This document shows positions 28,086 to 35,612 of a stretch of DNA of 64,000 bases, in pieces. Made by a program: the position numbers and the translations under genes. Below the pieces are notes generated by a model. It was not told the origin of the DNA. It searched no databases and saw only the letters and a program-made list of their open reading frames with translations. How positions within the stretch are numbered: the stretch's first letter is position 1; the number at the start of each line of letters is the position of its first letter. Source of the stretch: Gammaproteobacteria bacterium (GTDB taxonomy: Bacteria > Pseudomonadota > Gammaproteobacteria > DSM-16500); NCBI GenBank assembly GCA_014132595.1, contig BMAG01000055.1, positions 1 through 64,000 of the forward strand. The letters run 5' to 3'.

Positions 28086-28625
28086 ATGATAAAAAATAAA
28101 AAATTACAGATGGCCGCAGGATTGTTCACTTTACTTGCAGCAAGTCACGCATTCGCAGGCAATCATGAAGGTGCCGCCACTTTAACACTCGCTGATGCTT
28201 ATTATCACTTTGCATCCTCCCGTCATCTCGAAAACACCGCTTCACCCAATGTTGCTATTGCCTACAATTTCACAGACCGCTGGGCTATCGAAGGCGGTGT
28301 AGGTGCTATTAATACCAATCAAAAGCAATCAGCAGGCGGAAGGGGAGTTCATGGATTTTTATACTCAGCAGATGCAATTTACCGATGCTTTAAACACAAA
28401 CAATTTGAACCTTATGTGATTGCCGGAGTCGGTTTATTGGCACTACAACCCAATGGTTTAAATAGCACGCATCAAGGAAATATTAATGCGGGAATTGGTA
28501 CACAAATTTTCTTCAGTAAAATAATCGCATTGCGCGGCGAAGTACGAGATCTTTATACAACGACAGGCGCCGGTAAAAATGATTATATGATTAATTTCGG
28601 TGTCAGTTTTTTGATGGGTAATTAA
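28086..28625 (+). CDS. Small outer-membrane beta-barrel protein (OmpA-like/Opa-like 8-strand)
   Basis: 179 residues with a signal peptide ending HAFA-G near residue 25. The mature chain has alternating hydrophobic strands, short turns, conserved NVAIAYNFTDRWAIEGGVGA and YVIAGVGLLAL, and a C-terminal strand (NDYMINFGVSFLMGN). This is the pattern of small porin-like OmpW/OmpA-N/Opacity barrels. There is no C-terminal peptidoglycan-binding domain. Function is unknown; surface exposure is inferred. An AAGGAATTG sequence precedes the ATG. The next gene (5'-nucleotidase) begins within 24 bp and may be cotranscribed. Confidence 0.75.
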   Translation: MIKNKKLQMAAGLFTLLAASHAFAGNHEGAATLTLADAYYHFASSRHLENTASPNVAIAYNFTDRWAIEGGVGAINTNQKQSAGGRGVHGFLYSADAIYRCFKHKQFEPYVIAGVGLLALQPNGLNSTHQGNINAGIGTQIFFSKIIALRGEVRDLYTTTGAGKNDYMINFGVSFLMGN

Positions 28626-28648
28626 AAAGACACGGTTCAAGGATGATT

Positions 28649-30025
28649 ATGGATCAAAAAGTATTTGCAAATCGTGTTTTAAATTTGAAAAAAATTAAAT
28701 ATATCGGCTTAGACATGGATCATACGTTAATCCGATATAACATCAAAAATTTCGAATCACTTGTTTATCAAATGGTTATTCAAAAATTAGTCACTGATAA
28801 ACACTACCCTAAAGAAATTTTAAAATTTGAGTTTAAATTCTCGGACGCGATTCGAGGGCTTATCATTGATAGCAAAAATGGTAATATCTTAAAACTCAGC
28901 CGGTATTCTGCAATTAAAAGAAGCTATCATGGGACTCAAGAAATTTCATTTGAAGAACAAAAGAAATTTTATCGCAGTATTTATGTTGATTTGAAAGACG
29001 AAAATTACATTGCCATTGATACCTCATTTTCCATCGCTTTTTGTGTCCTCTATAGCCAGCTTGTGGATATCAAAGATAAAAAACCTCATGAGCTGCCATC
29101 CTATGCCATCATTGCAAAAGATGTCATGAATACAGTTGATAATATTCATGAAGATGGAAGTTTAAAAGGATACATTACTCAACATATAGAAGATTTTGTT
29201 TTAAGAGATCCAAAAGTCGTTGAAGGTATAAAACAATATCTTCGATTTGGAAAAAAGTTTTTTTTATTGACGAATTCGCAATATAGTTACGCGGATCTTT
29301 TATTAAAATATGCCATTAATCCATTTTTAGATAAAAACGAAAGTTGGCATGACCTTTTTGAATATGTCATCACTCTCGCAAACAAGCCTCGATTTTTTTA
29401 TGATGCAGACAATGTCAGATTTTTATCCGTTAATCCTGAAAATGCTACAATGTCAAATACGTTTGGTTCTGTGCATCCGGGCGTCTACCAAGGAGGTAAT
29501 GCCAGAAAATTTACGGAAGATTTAGGTATTATTGGAGAAGAAATTTTATATATCGGTGATCATATTTATGATGATATTTTAAGATTAAAAAAAGATTGTA
29601 ATTGGCGTACCGCATTAGTAGTTGAAGAACTCAATGATGAAATTACTTCACAAAAAAAGGCTTCTTCTGTGGATCACCAAATTAAAGAATTGATGCTGGT
29701 AAAAATCAGCTTAGAACACGAATACATTAAATTTTGCACTCAAAAAATAGATGAAAAAACACATGCGCATAATCAACAGATTGCAACCATACAAAATAAA
29801 ATCACTGAAGTTGATCATCAAATAACAAAGCATTTACATGAAGAAAAAAATTTCTACAATCCTCGATGGGGACGCATTTTTCGGGCGGGTGCGGAAGAGT
29901 CTTATTTTGCCTATCAAGTCGAGCAATATGCCTGTATCTATATGGAAAAACTATCAAATTTATTGGAACAATCTCCTTTGACTTATTTTCGCGCCAATCA
30001 ACGTCCTCTTGCTCATGACCTTTAA
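28649..30025 (+). CDS. HAD-IG family 5'-nucleotidase (purine nucleotidase-like)
   Basis: A 458-residue haloacid-dehalogenase-superfamily phosphatase related to eukaryotic cytosolic IMP/GMP 5'-nucleotidase (cN-II) and to a Legionella homologue. Motif I is IGLDMDHTLIRY (nucleophile Asp and general-acid Asp near residues 20-22), motif II FFLLTNSQYSYADLLLKY, and motif IV LYIGDHIYDDILRLKK (two metal-binding Asp). The C-terminal third is a long helical, coiled-coil-like extension (KISLEHEYIKFCTQKID onwards). An earlier ATG at 28643 abuts the AAGG ribosome site; ATG 28649 has a 6-nt spacer. The predicted role is dephosphorylation of purine nucleotides, perhaps acquired from a eukaryotic host lineage. 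Confidence 0.9.
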   Translation: MDQKVFANRVLNLKKIKYIGLDMDHTLIRYNIKNFESLVYQMVIQKLVTDKHYPKEILKFEFKFSDAIRGLIIDSKNGNILKLSRYSAIKRSYHGTQEISFEEQKKFYRSIYVDLKDENYIAIDTSFSIAFCVLYSQLVDIKDKKPHELPSYAIIAKDVMNTVDNIHEDGSLKGYITQHIEDFVLRDPKVVEGIKQYLRFGKKFFLLTNSQYSYADLLLKYAINPFLDKNESWHDLFEYVITLANKPRFFYDADNVRFLSVNPENATMSNTFGSVHPGVYQGGNARKFTEDLGIIGEEILYIGDHIYDDILRLKKDCNWRTALVVEELNDEITSQKKASSVDHQIKELMLVKISLEHEYIKFCTQKIDEKTHAHNQQIATIQNKITEVDHQITKHLHEEKNFYNPRWGRIFRAGAEESYFAYQVEQYACIYMEKLSNLLEQSPLTYFRANQRPLAHDL

Positions 30026-30032
30026 TAGCTAA

Positions 30033-30046
30033 TTGATATATATCAA
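30033..30046 (+). promoter_or_regulatory. Perfect FNR box upstream of the PRC-barrel gene
   Basis: TTGATATATATCAA matches TTGAT-N4-ATCAA exactly. Its centre is 72.5 bp before the ATG at 30112, and TAATAT/TATTCT lies 27-30 bp downstream of the centre, as expected for a class II FNR promoter (box at -41.5). Confidence 0.75.
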
Positions 30047-30111
30047 TACCCTCATTGTCATTTTTTAATATTCTGATATTTCAAGTTATCATTAAAATTA
30101 AGGAGAAAGGT

Positions 30112-30471
30112 ATGACCCAAGCTGCCGAATTGTCCGCTTCAGTCGTAAAATCATGCGAAGTTATCGGAGTCGATGTAAGAAACATTAAAAATGAAAATTT
30201 AGGAAAGATCGAAGAATTGGTTATTGATAAAATCAATGGAAACGTCAGATATGCCGTCCTATCTTTTGGAGGACTTTTAGGATTAGGCGATAAATATTTC
30301 GCTATTCCTTGGCAACTATTGAATTATGACGAAAGTAATGATTGCTTCATTATCAATGTCGATAAAGAAAAATTAAAAAATGCAACGGGTTTTAATAAGG
30401 ATTCATGGCCAGATTTTGCAGACAAAGAGTGGAATACGACGCTTTATAATTATTACGATCTCAAATATTAA
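30112..30471 (+). CDS. PRC-barrel domain protein
   Basis: 119 residues with a PRC-barrel: SCEVIGVDVRNIKNENLGKI, EELVIDKINGNVRYAVLSFGG, KYFAIPWQLL. Such stand-alone stress-associated PRC-barrel proteins are common in soil and water bacteria but are functionally vague. The open frame extends 19 codons upstream, but ATG 30112 is preceded by AAGGAGAAAGG and is the clear start. An FNR box sits 66 bp upstream and a rho-independent terminator directly downstream, so it is a monocistronic, probably oxygen-regulated gene. No membrane segment or signal peptide. Confidence 0.88.
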   Translation: MTQAAELSASVVKSCEVIGVDVRNIKNENLGKIEELVIDKINGNVRYAVLSFGGLLGLGDKYFAIPWQLLNYDESNDCFIINVDKEKLKNATGFNKDSWPDFADKEWNTTLYNYYDLKY

Positions 30472-30481
30472 TCATTCGATT

Positions 30482-30514
30482 AAATAGTCTCTGTCACAGG
30501 AGACTATTTTTATA
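30482..30514 (+). terminator. Rho-independent terminator of the PRC-barrel gene
   Basis: A 10-bp stem (30482-30491 with 30500-30509) with an 8-nt loop is followed by a T-run, 10 bp after the stop codon. Confidence 0.85.
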
Positions 30515-30537
30515 TTCACAGTGAAAGGAGGATTGTC

Positions 30538-30702
30538 ATGCCACGCGGAGATAAATCATCTTATTCATCCAAACAAAAAAGACAAGCAAAACATATTGAA
30601 GATTCAGAACTCAAGCAAGGACGATCAAAAAAAGTTGCGCAAAGAATCGGCTGGGCTACCGTTAATAAACAAACGGGTGGGGGATCTAAAAAGAAATCCT
30701 AG
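30538..30702 (+). CDS. 54-aa MPRGDK-type small basic protein
   Basis: A short gene starting MPRGDKSSYSSKQKRQAKHI and continuing IGWATVNKQTGGGSKKKS. This is a compact conserved family in Proteobacteria, often labelled plasmid stabilization protein on thin grounds; its usual pattern is MPRGDKSxYTxKQ...AWATVNKxxGGG. It has a strong AAAGGAGG ribosome site upstream of ATG 30538. It is rich in Lys/Arg/Gln with no hydrophobic core, probably a helical nucleic-acid- or ribosome-associated or stress protein. It follows the PRC-barrel terminator and has its own short leader. Confidence 0.85.
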   Translation: MPRGDKSSYSSKQKRQAKHIEDSELKQGRSKKVAQRIGWATVNKQTGGGSKKKS

Positions 30703-30739
30703 AAAAAGCGCAGTCATTTATTGGGTAGAAAAGTAATTG

Positions 30740-31849
30740 TCATTCATTATAAGCAGGATAGTGCTTTCCCCGAGAAGGTTGAGGGATTATTTTTTGATTC
30801 CCATAATAAACATTTTTGATATCAATCGTATTATCAATTTGCGGCAATAATGCGTTAATAAAAGCATGATGTAGTAAATATCCCATGATAGACCAAATAC
30901 TAATCGAAGGATCCTCAATATTCCCGGAAATTTTTATAACCGTTGCAATCGTTTTCTGTTTTGGATTTTCTAATATTTTTGCAGCCGCATTCGCAATACC
31001 ATTCATAACTACAGTAATAGGGGATGAGTTATTTTTGCTTTCACCTATTTTCAAATTTTTAAGAAAAGGTTTTGCGTATCCTTTTATGACGCCTTTTGCA
31101 GCGGCCGCCTCAGCATATAAACTGAAAGTCCCTCCAACCACATCAACGTGCGTATAATGTTTTATTAAATTTGCGATATTTTTAACAGATAATGAATTTA
31201 ATTTTGCATTCATATCAAATGTAGGTACTTTAGTAAATGGATCAAATCGGCCTTGAATTTTTATATCCCCACCTCCAATAGGCGTGCTTGTTAAATTAAA
31301 ATACGAAGATAATAGTTTGTGATTACCTTCCGCATCTTGCATATTTTTAATTGTAAATTCAACTTTTTTCATATAAATCGAAAAAGGAGGATTGCCTCGA
31401 TAACTACGGAAATAGACTTCTCCATTATGGGCATCAAATCGATTAATATTTAATGGATATAATGATTTTACAATATCTATCCATTGCGAACTAATGGTGA
31501 GCTGTTCGTTCTTTTTGCTATCTGTCACAAAGTTAAGAATTGGTTTTTGAGTCACAATTTTTGCGACCAATTTTCCATGGAGTAATGATTTCCATTCAAT
31601 TGAAAAATCAATAATTTCTGCAGAAAAATAAGGTACGGGAATTTTTTTTGTTATTTTCCATAATTGTAATTCATGCAAGGTATAACTTCCACGATAAAGA
31701 TGTACATCTAGATCAGCGATCTTAACTCGATACTCAGGTATTTTATTAATTTGTTTTGTAACATAATCTAATAAAAAATAGGGCAGCGCTAGTCTGGCTA
31801 GCATCAATGTTAGAATAATAAAAATTAGAGATATCTTTAGAGCTTTCAT
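30740..31849 (-). CDS. DUF748 / AsmA-like periplasmic protein
   Basis: A 369-residue envelope protein. An N-terminal membrane anchor (residues 5-25, SLIFIILTLMLARLALPYFLL) is followed by a long beta-rich domain with the DUF748/AsmA flavour: IADLDVHLYRGSYTLHELQLWK, FSIEWKSLLHGKLVAKI, GGGDIKIQGRFDP, and near the end IKISGNIEDPSISIWSIMGYLLHHAFINALLP. AsmA-like proteins are bridge-like factors in envelope lipid homeostasis; DUF748 members are stress-associated. An FNR box with a TATAAA hexamer lies upstream (31942-31955), giving a ~58-nt leader. It is convergent with the 54-aa gene. Confidence 0.8.
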   Translation of the reverse strand: MKALKISLIFIILTLMLARLALPYFLLDYVTKQINKIPEYRVKIADLDVHLYRGSYTLHELQLWKITKKIPVPYFSAEIIDFSIEWKSLLHGKLVAKIVTQKPILNFVTDSKKNEQLTISSQWIDIVKSLYPLNINRFDAHNGEVYFRSYRGNPPFSIYMKKVEFTIKNMQDAEGNHKLLSSYFNLTSTPIGGGDIKIQGRFDPFTKVPTFDMNAKLNSLSVKNIANLIKHYTHVDVVGGTFSLYAEAAAAKGVIKGYAKPFLKNLKIGESKNNSSPITVVMNGIANAAAKILENPKQKTIATVIKISGNIEDPSISIWSIMGYLLHHAFINALLPQIDNTIDIKNVYYGNQKIIPQPSRGKHYPAYNE

Positions 31850-31941
31850 TTAGAATTCCATTCCAGTAGAAAATCTCTTTCCTTGAAATTACAAATCAGC
31901 TTTCTAAGTATTTTTTATAACATTGAAACATATAAAACAGG

Positions 31942-31955
31942 TTGATTTATATCAA
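31942..31955 (-). promoter_or_regulatory. Perfect FNR box upstream of the DUF748 gene
   Basis: TTGATTTATATCAA fits TTGAT-N4-ATCAA exactly. On the minus strand a TATAAA hexamer is at 31914-31919, about 30 bp from the box centre, which is the class II layout for the DUF748 gene. On the plus strand a weaker TATCCT lies at the same distance toward the DUF1328 gene. Confidence 0.7.
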
Positions 31956-32014
31956 TAATGAGAGTTGTTTGGCATGATATCCTAATTGGCGCATAGTCGT
32001 TTGGAATCTCGTAT

Positions 32015-32048
32015 GTCACATTATAATTATTGATAGTTATAGTGTGAC
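32015..32048. repeat. Inverted repeat, possible operator or RNA hairpin
   Basis: GTCACATTATAA (32015-32026) and TTATAGTGTGAC (32037-32048) are complementary over 12 positions with one G-T wobble and a 10-nt spacer. There is no U-run, so it is an unlikely terminator; a repressor site or structured leader fits better. Confidence 0.45.
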
Positions 32049-32223
32049 GGATGAGTCAAACTTAAAAATCATTTTTTCATACTAATAATATCCTCTTAAT
32101 TTTTATGAAAAATCCTCTTGTTAAATTACCAAAATTCATTAATCATGTTATGATAAGATTCGGTGCAAATCTCGTCTGCATCACTTTTAGGAATGGCATC
32201 ATTTTTTATAAAAGGAGTTATTT

Positions 32224-32400
32224 ATGTTAGATTGGGTTCTTACATTTTTAGTTTTAGCTATTATAGCGGGGTTTTTAGGTTTTGGGGGAGTTGCTGTTGC
32301 TTCAGCTAGTATTGCGCAAACTATTTTCTATATCTTTATCATTTTTTTCATTGTTTCATTATTACTCAATATTATTACCAATCGACGCGATGGACTTTAA
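32224..32400 (+). CDS. DUF1328 (UPF0391, YtjA-like) small membrane protein
   Basis: 58 residues, almost entirely two membrane helices: LDWVLTFLVLAIIAGFLGFGG, then VASASIAQTIFYIFIIFFIVSLLL, ending TNRRDGL. This is the diagnostic DUF1328 pattern (GFGGVAxxxAxIAKxLFxIF). Members are stress-induced inner-membrane proteins of unknown mechanism. The gene is preceded by a strong AAAAGGAGTTATTT ribosome site and lies 25 bp before a second membrane-protein gene with which it is probably cotranscribed. Confidence 0.92.
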   Translation: MLDWVLTFLVLAIIAGFLGFGGVAVASASIAQTIFYIFIIFFIVSLLLNIITNRRDGL

Positions 32401-32425
32401 TTAACGACCTTTAGGAGATAGTCAT

Positions 32426-33085
32426 ATGAACAGCAGCATGATGGATAAAGAACATCTGAAACATATTCAAGATCATATTTGTACCCACCGATGTATTTCA
32501 TGGAGCGCAGTGATCATGGGTGCTCTAGTCGCTATTGCTTTTAGCTTTTTATTAAATTTATTGTGTTTAGGAATTGGAGTATCTGCTTTTCCAACCACGA
32601 CCAACGGCCAAATTGTTTTCGCTGTGAGTGGATTTGTTGTTTTGATTATTTGTTCAATACTGGCAATGTTTCCCGCAGGATTTGTTGCAGGAAAATTAAG
32701 CGGAAAATGCTGTTTAAAACGTAGAGCAGGGGAGATTCATGGCATAGGTGCATGGACCGTTGCCCTCATTGTTAGCGTTTTAATGGGTGCCTCAGTCGGG
32801 AAATTTGTGAATCAGGCAAGCTATATGGTTACACGTCAACCCGTTGAGATTAAATTAACAAATTTAAGCAGCAATCAAGTTTATACAACCACACAAAGAG
32901 CAGATAATACCGAGGTAAAAGTAGATCCTGACAAAGCAGCAGATGCAGCAGCTATGGCTCTTTTTGCGACGTTTTTTATTTTCTTCATTGGTATGTTATC
33001 GGCAGCGTTTGGTGGCCGTTGTGGTATTATGTGCAATCGAAAAGAATTAGCGCATGAACATTGTGAGAAGTGTGTAACAAAATAA
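32426..33085 (+). CDS. Four-TM membrane protein with Cys/His-rich tails
   Basis: 219 residues; family not recognised with certainty. Four hydrophobic segments lie at about residues 25-50, 62-92, 108-125 and 172-195 (the last FATFFIFFIGMLSAAFGG). Both ends are rich in Cys and His: HICTHRC near the N-terminus, and CGIMCNRKELAHEHCEKC at the C-terminus, suggesting cytoplasmic metal binding. The architecture resembles small TIGR04086/YrzE-like stress membrane proteins. TAGGAGATAG precedes the ATG. A strong terminator follows immediately, so DUF1328 plus this gene form a two-gene unit. Confidence 0.72.
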   Translation: MNSSMMDKEHLKHIQDHICTHRCISWSAVIMGALVAIAFSFLLNLLCLGIGVSAFPTTTNGQIVFAVSGFVVLIICSILAMFPAGFVAGKLSGKCCLKRRAGEIHGIGAWTVALIVSVLMGASVGKFVNQASYMVTRQPVEIKLTNLSSNQVYTTTQRADNTEVKVDPDKAADAAAMALFATFFIFFIGMLSAAFGGRCGIMCNRKELAHEHCEKCVTK

Positions 33086-33090
33086 GATTT

Positions 33091-33119
33091 AAAAGGCCAA
33101 GTACTACTTGGCCTTTTTT
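33091..33119 (+). terminator. Strong rho-independent terminator
   Basis: AAAAGGCCAAGTA (33091-33103) pairs perfectly with 33105-33117 and ends in TTTTTT. It closes the DUF1328/four-TM unit and, read on the other strand, also has an A/T run for the convergent hemerythrin gene. Confidence 0.92.
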
Positions 33120-33134
33120 ATTTCTGAGACCAGA

Positions 33135-33584
33135 TTATTCGTAATCAGAGTGCTTTTGATCAAATGATTTTTTGAACTCATTCATTTTTTTTCCGATGGC
33201 TTTTAACTCTACATCATCAATCATTTTTTTAACTTTAGGTAATAAATTCTTCTCTTCTTCGTTAGCATGATGAGAAACAGCATTTTTAAGCTCGAAAAGT
33301 TTTTCTTCAAAGGTTTCTTGGGATTTGATTTTTTTTATTTTAGAAATAGTTTTTGCTGCTGTTTTTTCTTCATTAATTAAGTGAGAAACAAGTGTTTTTA
33401 ACTTGGTATTTTTTCTTAAAAAAGGATACCATATTTTTTGTTCCATCGTTTCATGACTTATCAAAAAAAGAGATAATTTATTAAATTCTCTTTCTAAAAA
33501 AGAAGGTTTTTTTGATTTAGTAATTTGTGATAGAAATTTTCGTATTTTAGCATGTTGATTCAAAATTAATTGAATGGCATTCAT
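33135..33584 (-). CDS. Hemerythrin-domain (HHE) protein
   Basis: A 149-residue four-helix bundle with iron-ligand positions of the HHE family: His11 (NQHAKIRKFL), His44-Glu45 (ISHETMEQKIWYPFL), His68 (SHLINEEKTA) and His105/His106 with Glu109/110 (HHANEEEKNLLPKV). Such proteins bind a di-iron site and sense or store O2 or NO, or protect iron-sulfur proteins. An AAAAGGAG ribosome site precedes ATG 33584. It lies downstream of the small FNR-boxed gene at 33659-33823 but behind a bidirectional terminator. Its place in an oxygen-regulated island is consistent. Confidence 0.9.
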   Translation of the reverse strand: MNAIQLILNQHAKIRKFLSQITKSKKPSFLEREFNKLSLFLISHETMEQKIWYPFLRKNTKLKTLVSHLINEEKTAAKTISKIKKIKSQETFEEKLFELKNAVSHHANEEEKNLLPKVKKMIDDVELKAIGKKMNEFKKSFDQKHSDYE

Positions 33585-33616
33585 GGAAAACTCCTTTTAA
33601 TTATTAAATACAAAAT

Positions 33617-33652
33617 AAAAAGAGAAGAATCGGTTTGATTCTTCTCTTTTTT
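33617..33652. terminator. Bidirectional terminator
   Basis: A perfect 15-bp stem (33617-33631 with 33637-33651), 5-nt loop, A-run on one side and T-run on the other. It lies 7 bp after the stop of the 54-aa hydrophilic gene (minus strand). Confidence 0.88.
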
Positions 33653-33658
33653 ATTATA

Positions 33659-33823
33659 TTAACGAGTCTTGTTCTTATCATTTTGCTTGTTTTTATCGCC
33701 TTGCTGATCTTTGCGATTGTTTTGATTATTACGGTCTTCACCTTCGAGAGGTTGATTGTTTCGTTTTTGATCTTCACGATGATTTGGATTGAGGGTTGCA
33801 TCTTGTTCGCGTTCGGTTTTCAT
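33659..33823 (-). CDS. 54-aa hydrophilic Asn/Gln/Lys-rich small protein
   Basis: A short gene not resembling a family I know. It starts MKTEREQDATLNPNHREDQK and is built of Asn, Gln, Asp, Lys and Arg with almost no hydrophobic residues (NNQNNRKDQQGDKNKQND), so it is probably intrinsically disordered. Evidence that it is real: AAGGAGTC ribosome site before ATG 33823, a perfect FNR box whose centre is 72.5 bp upstream of the start (the same distance as for the PRC-barrel gene), a TTTAAT -10 hexamer at the right place, and a strong terminator right after the stop. Hydrophilin-like, stress-protectant function is a guess. Confidence 0.75.
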   Translation of the reverse strand: MKTEREQDATLNPNHREDQKRNNQPLEGEDRNNQNNRKDQQGDKNKQNDKNKTR

Positions 33824-33888
33824 TTAAGACTCCTTAAAGGAAAAAATAGTAGGAGTAATTATTAAAACATAATTAAATGTTTTAGCAC

Positions 33889-33902
33889 TTGATATATATC
33901 AA
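33889..33902 (-). promoter_or_regulatory. Perfect FNR box upstream of the 54-aa gene
   Basis: TTGATATATATCAA is identical to the box at 30033-30046. On the minus strand TTTAAT (33861-33866) lies 29.5 bp from its centre, a class II arrangement, and the start codon is 72.5 bp from the centre. Confidence 0.75.
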
Positions 33903-33967
33903 TTGAATTTAGTATTAAAAAAGCTGACAGTATATTTAAGTCTTTAATTCTAAAAGTGTATTTATAG

Positions 33968-34000
33968 AAAAAAGCACCTGAATGTTGATATCACAGGTGC
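33968..34000 (-). terminator. Terminator of the DUF6496 gene
   Basis: On the minus strand, GCACCTG (33994-34000) pairs with CAGGTGC (33974-33980) and is followed by six U residues, 30 bp after the gene's stop codon. Confidence 0.85.
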
Positions 34001-34029
34001 GGGAATTATTATCTCATTTTTAGTGAGGA

Positions 34030-34251
34030 TTATTTTGGAGATTTCTTTTTGGAAGTTGGTTTCTTAGGAGCTTTCTTTCCTTTTTTTCGGGCTTTAGATA
34101 ATGCGATCGCAATTGCTTGTTTTTTACTTTTTACTTTTGCGCCGCCTTTGCCACTTTTTGCAGTTCCCTTCTTTAATCGATGCATTTCATTTTTTACTTC
34201 AGTTTGGGTACCCTTACTATATTTCCTTGTTTTTTTCTTTGCGGCTGGCAT
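34030..34251 (-). CDS. DUF6496 small basic protein
   Basis: 73 residues, strongly basic. A conserved core, EMHRLKKGTAKSGKGG, then KVKSKKQAIAIALSKARKKG, identifies the DUF6496 family, followed by an H1-like Lys/Pro tail (KKAPKKPTSKKKSPK). The N-terminus MPAAKKKTRKYSKGTQ is also basic. It probably binds nucleic acid; the family occurs in stress clusters with PRC-barrel and DUF1328 genes. AAAGGAGAAC precedes ATG 34251. The gene has its own terminator. Confidence 0.88.
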   Translation of the reverse strand: MPAAKKKTRKYSKGTQTEVKNEMHRLKKGTAKSGKGGAKVKSKKQAIAIALSKARKKGKKAPKKPTSKKKSPK

Positions 34252-34370
34252 AAAGTTCTCCTTTGTTTATGGAGCATATTTTTAATTTCATTAATTCTCT
34301 GATTATGTAATTTATTATAAAACTTACAAGGAATGAAATGTATGAGGGATAACCCTAAACTATCATTATC

Positions 34371-35612
34371 TTAATTTTCTTTTTCAAATCCAAATATACT
34401 TCGACCGCCATATAAAGCTGAAACATTTTTTTCATGAGCGATTATGTCTTCTGTTGCAGGGCCTCTGATCACTTGATTTTCTAATTCACGAGCTTGTTTA
34501 TCGAGTCGTTTAATCGCATCCAGTTTTTCACTTTTGCCGAGTTGTGCTAGTTGAACCGCCGTTTTTAATACACGAATTGTTTCATCATAAACTTTAATCG
34601 GAACAGGAAAAGGATGACGGTCCTTTCCACCGTGCGCTAAAGAAAATCGAGCAGGATCGCTAAACCGAAAAGGAGCCCCATGAATCACTTCGGCCACGAG
34701 AGCAAGTGCAAAGATTGTTCTAGGACCCACGTTCGGTGTAAGAAGAAGTTCTGAGAAATCAGAGGGTCCGCGATCAATTGCTGCTGCAATATTTCCTAGT
34801 AATCGACGAGAAGAGACATCTTTGGCTCTGACATCATGATGTGTAGGCATCTCTAAACAGGGGAGTAAGGTTTGTTTTCCTTTGATGGAAGGTTTTAAAA
34901 AATGGCGTTCGTGTTTTGTGACTTCTGCTACAATACGTTCGGGAGAAAGTTTTTTTAAAATCTCAATTTGAATTGATCGGGATAAATGAGCTTTTTGATC
35001 GGTCAAGTTAATAATATTGCCTTGTGAGCGTCCCTCTATCGCCGCATGAGGTGATTCAATAAAATTCTCTAAACCTTCCGATAACCAATGATATCGCCGC
35101 GCTTGTTTGTTTAGCGTATTCATACCTTGTTGTATGACTGCCCATTTTCCATTATCCGTCACAATAAAACCATGTAAATAGAGGCTAAATCCATCTTGAA
35201 TAGCAGCGCTATCGACTTTAGCAATAAGACGGCTCGATTGTGCAAGCTCTTCGCCATTAAAACCCACTTGCGATCCTATCCTGATTAATTCATGCGGCGT
35301 ATTTCGAGAGTATTTTCCTCTGCCGCCACAAACATGAACGCCTAACTCTTTGGAAAGTGGCATTAATCCTCGTTTAAGAGCCCCTAGAACGCTTGTTGTA
35401 ATACCAGAGGAATGCCAATCCATGCCCATGACTGCCCCAAAAGATTGAAACCAGAAAGGGTTAGCCAAACGTCGAAGAAACTCATCACGACCGTAATGAT
35501 AAATAATCGCTTTGCTTATAATCCCGCCTAATTGACTCATTCGCTGAGATAGCCATAAAGGAACACGACCATAATGCAAAGGAAGATGGGCAATACCTGT
35601 TTTGTTTATCAT
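34371..35612 (-). CDS. DUF763 domain protein
   Basis: A 413-residue cytoplasmic protein covering the DUF763 family from end to end: TGIAHLPLHYGRVPLWL at the start, then GWD-like GMDWHSSGITTSVLGALK, CGGRGKYSRNTPHEL, LYLHGFIVTDNGKWAVIQQG, ARRYHWLSEG, and GPRTIFALALVAEVIHG near residue 300. The LLLTPNVGPRTIFAL segment resembles a helix-hairpin-helix DNA-binding element. The family is common in archaea and scattered in bacteria and has no established function; a nucleic-acid-related role is likely. GAGGAA precedes two ATGs; the second (35612) has the better spacing. Confidence 0.88.
   Translation of the reverse strand: MINKTGIAHLPLHYGRVPLWLSQRMSQLGGIISKAIIYHYGRDEFLRRLANPFWFQSFGAVMGMDWHSSGITTSVLGALKRGLMPLSKELGVHVCGGRGKYSRNTPHELIRIGSQVGFNGEELAQSSRLIAKVDSAAIQDGFSLYLHGFIVTDNGKWAVIQQGMNTLNKQARRYHWLSEGLENFIESPHAAIEGRSQGNIINLTDQKAHLSRSIQIEILKKLSPERIVAEVTKHERHFLKPSIKGKQTLLPCLEMPTHHDVRAKDVSSRRLLGNIAAAIDRGPSDFSELLLTPNVGPRTIFALALVAEVIHGAPFRFSDPARFSLAHGGKDRHPFPVPIKVYDETIRVLKTAVQLAQLGKSEKLDAIKRLDKQARELENQVIRGPATEDIIAHEKNVSALYGGRSIFGFEKEN

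Larger units (their letters stand above)
31850..32223. other. Regulatory intergenic region between DUF748 and DUF1328 genes
   Basis: 374 bp without a gene. It contains the FNR box at 31942-31955, the 12-bp inverted repeat at 32015-32048, and AT-rich sequence up to the strong AAAAGGAG ribosome site of the DUF1328 gene. A short untranslated RNA is possible but not demonstrated. Confidence 0.5.
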
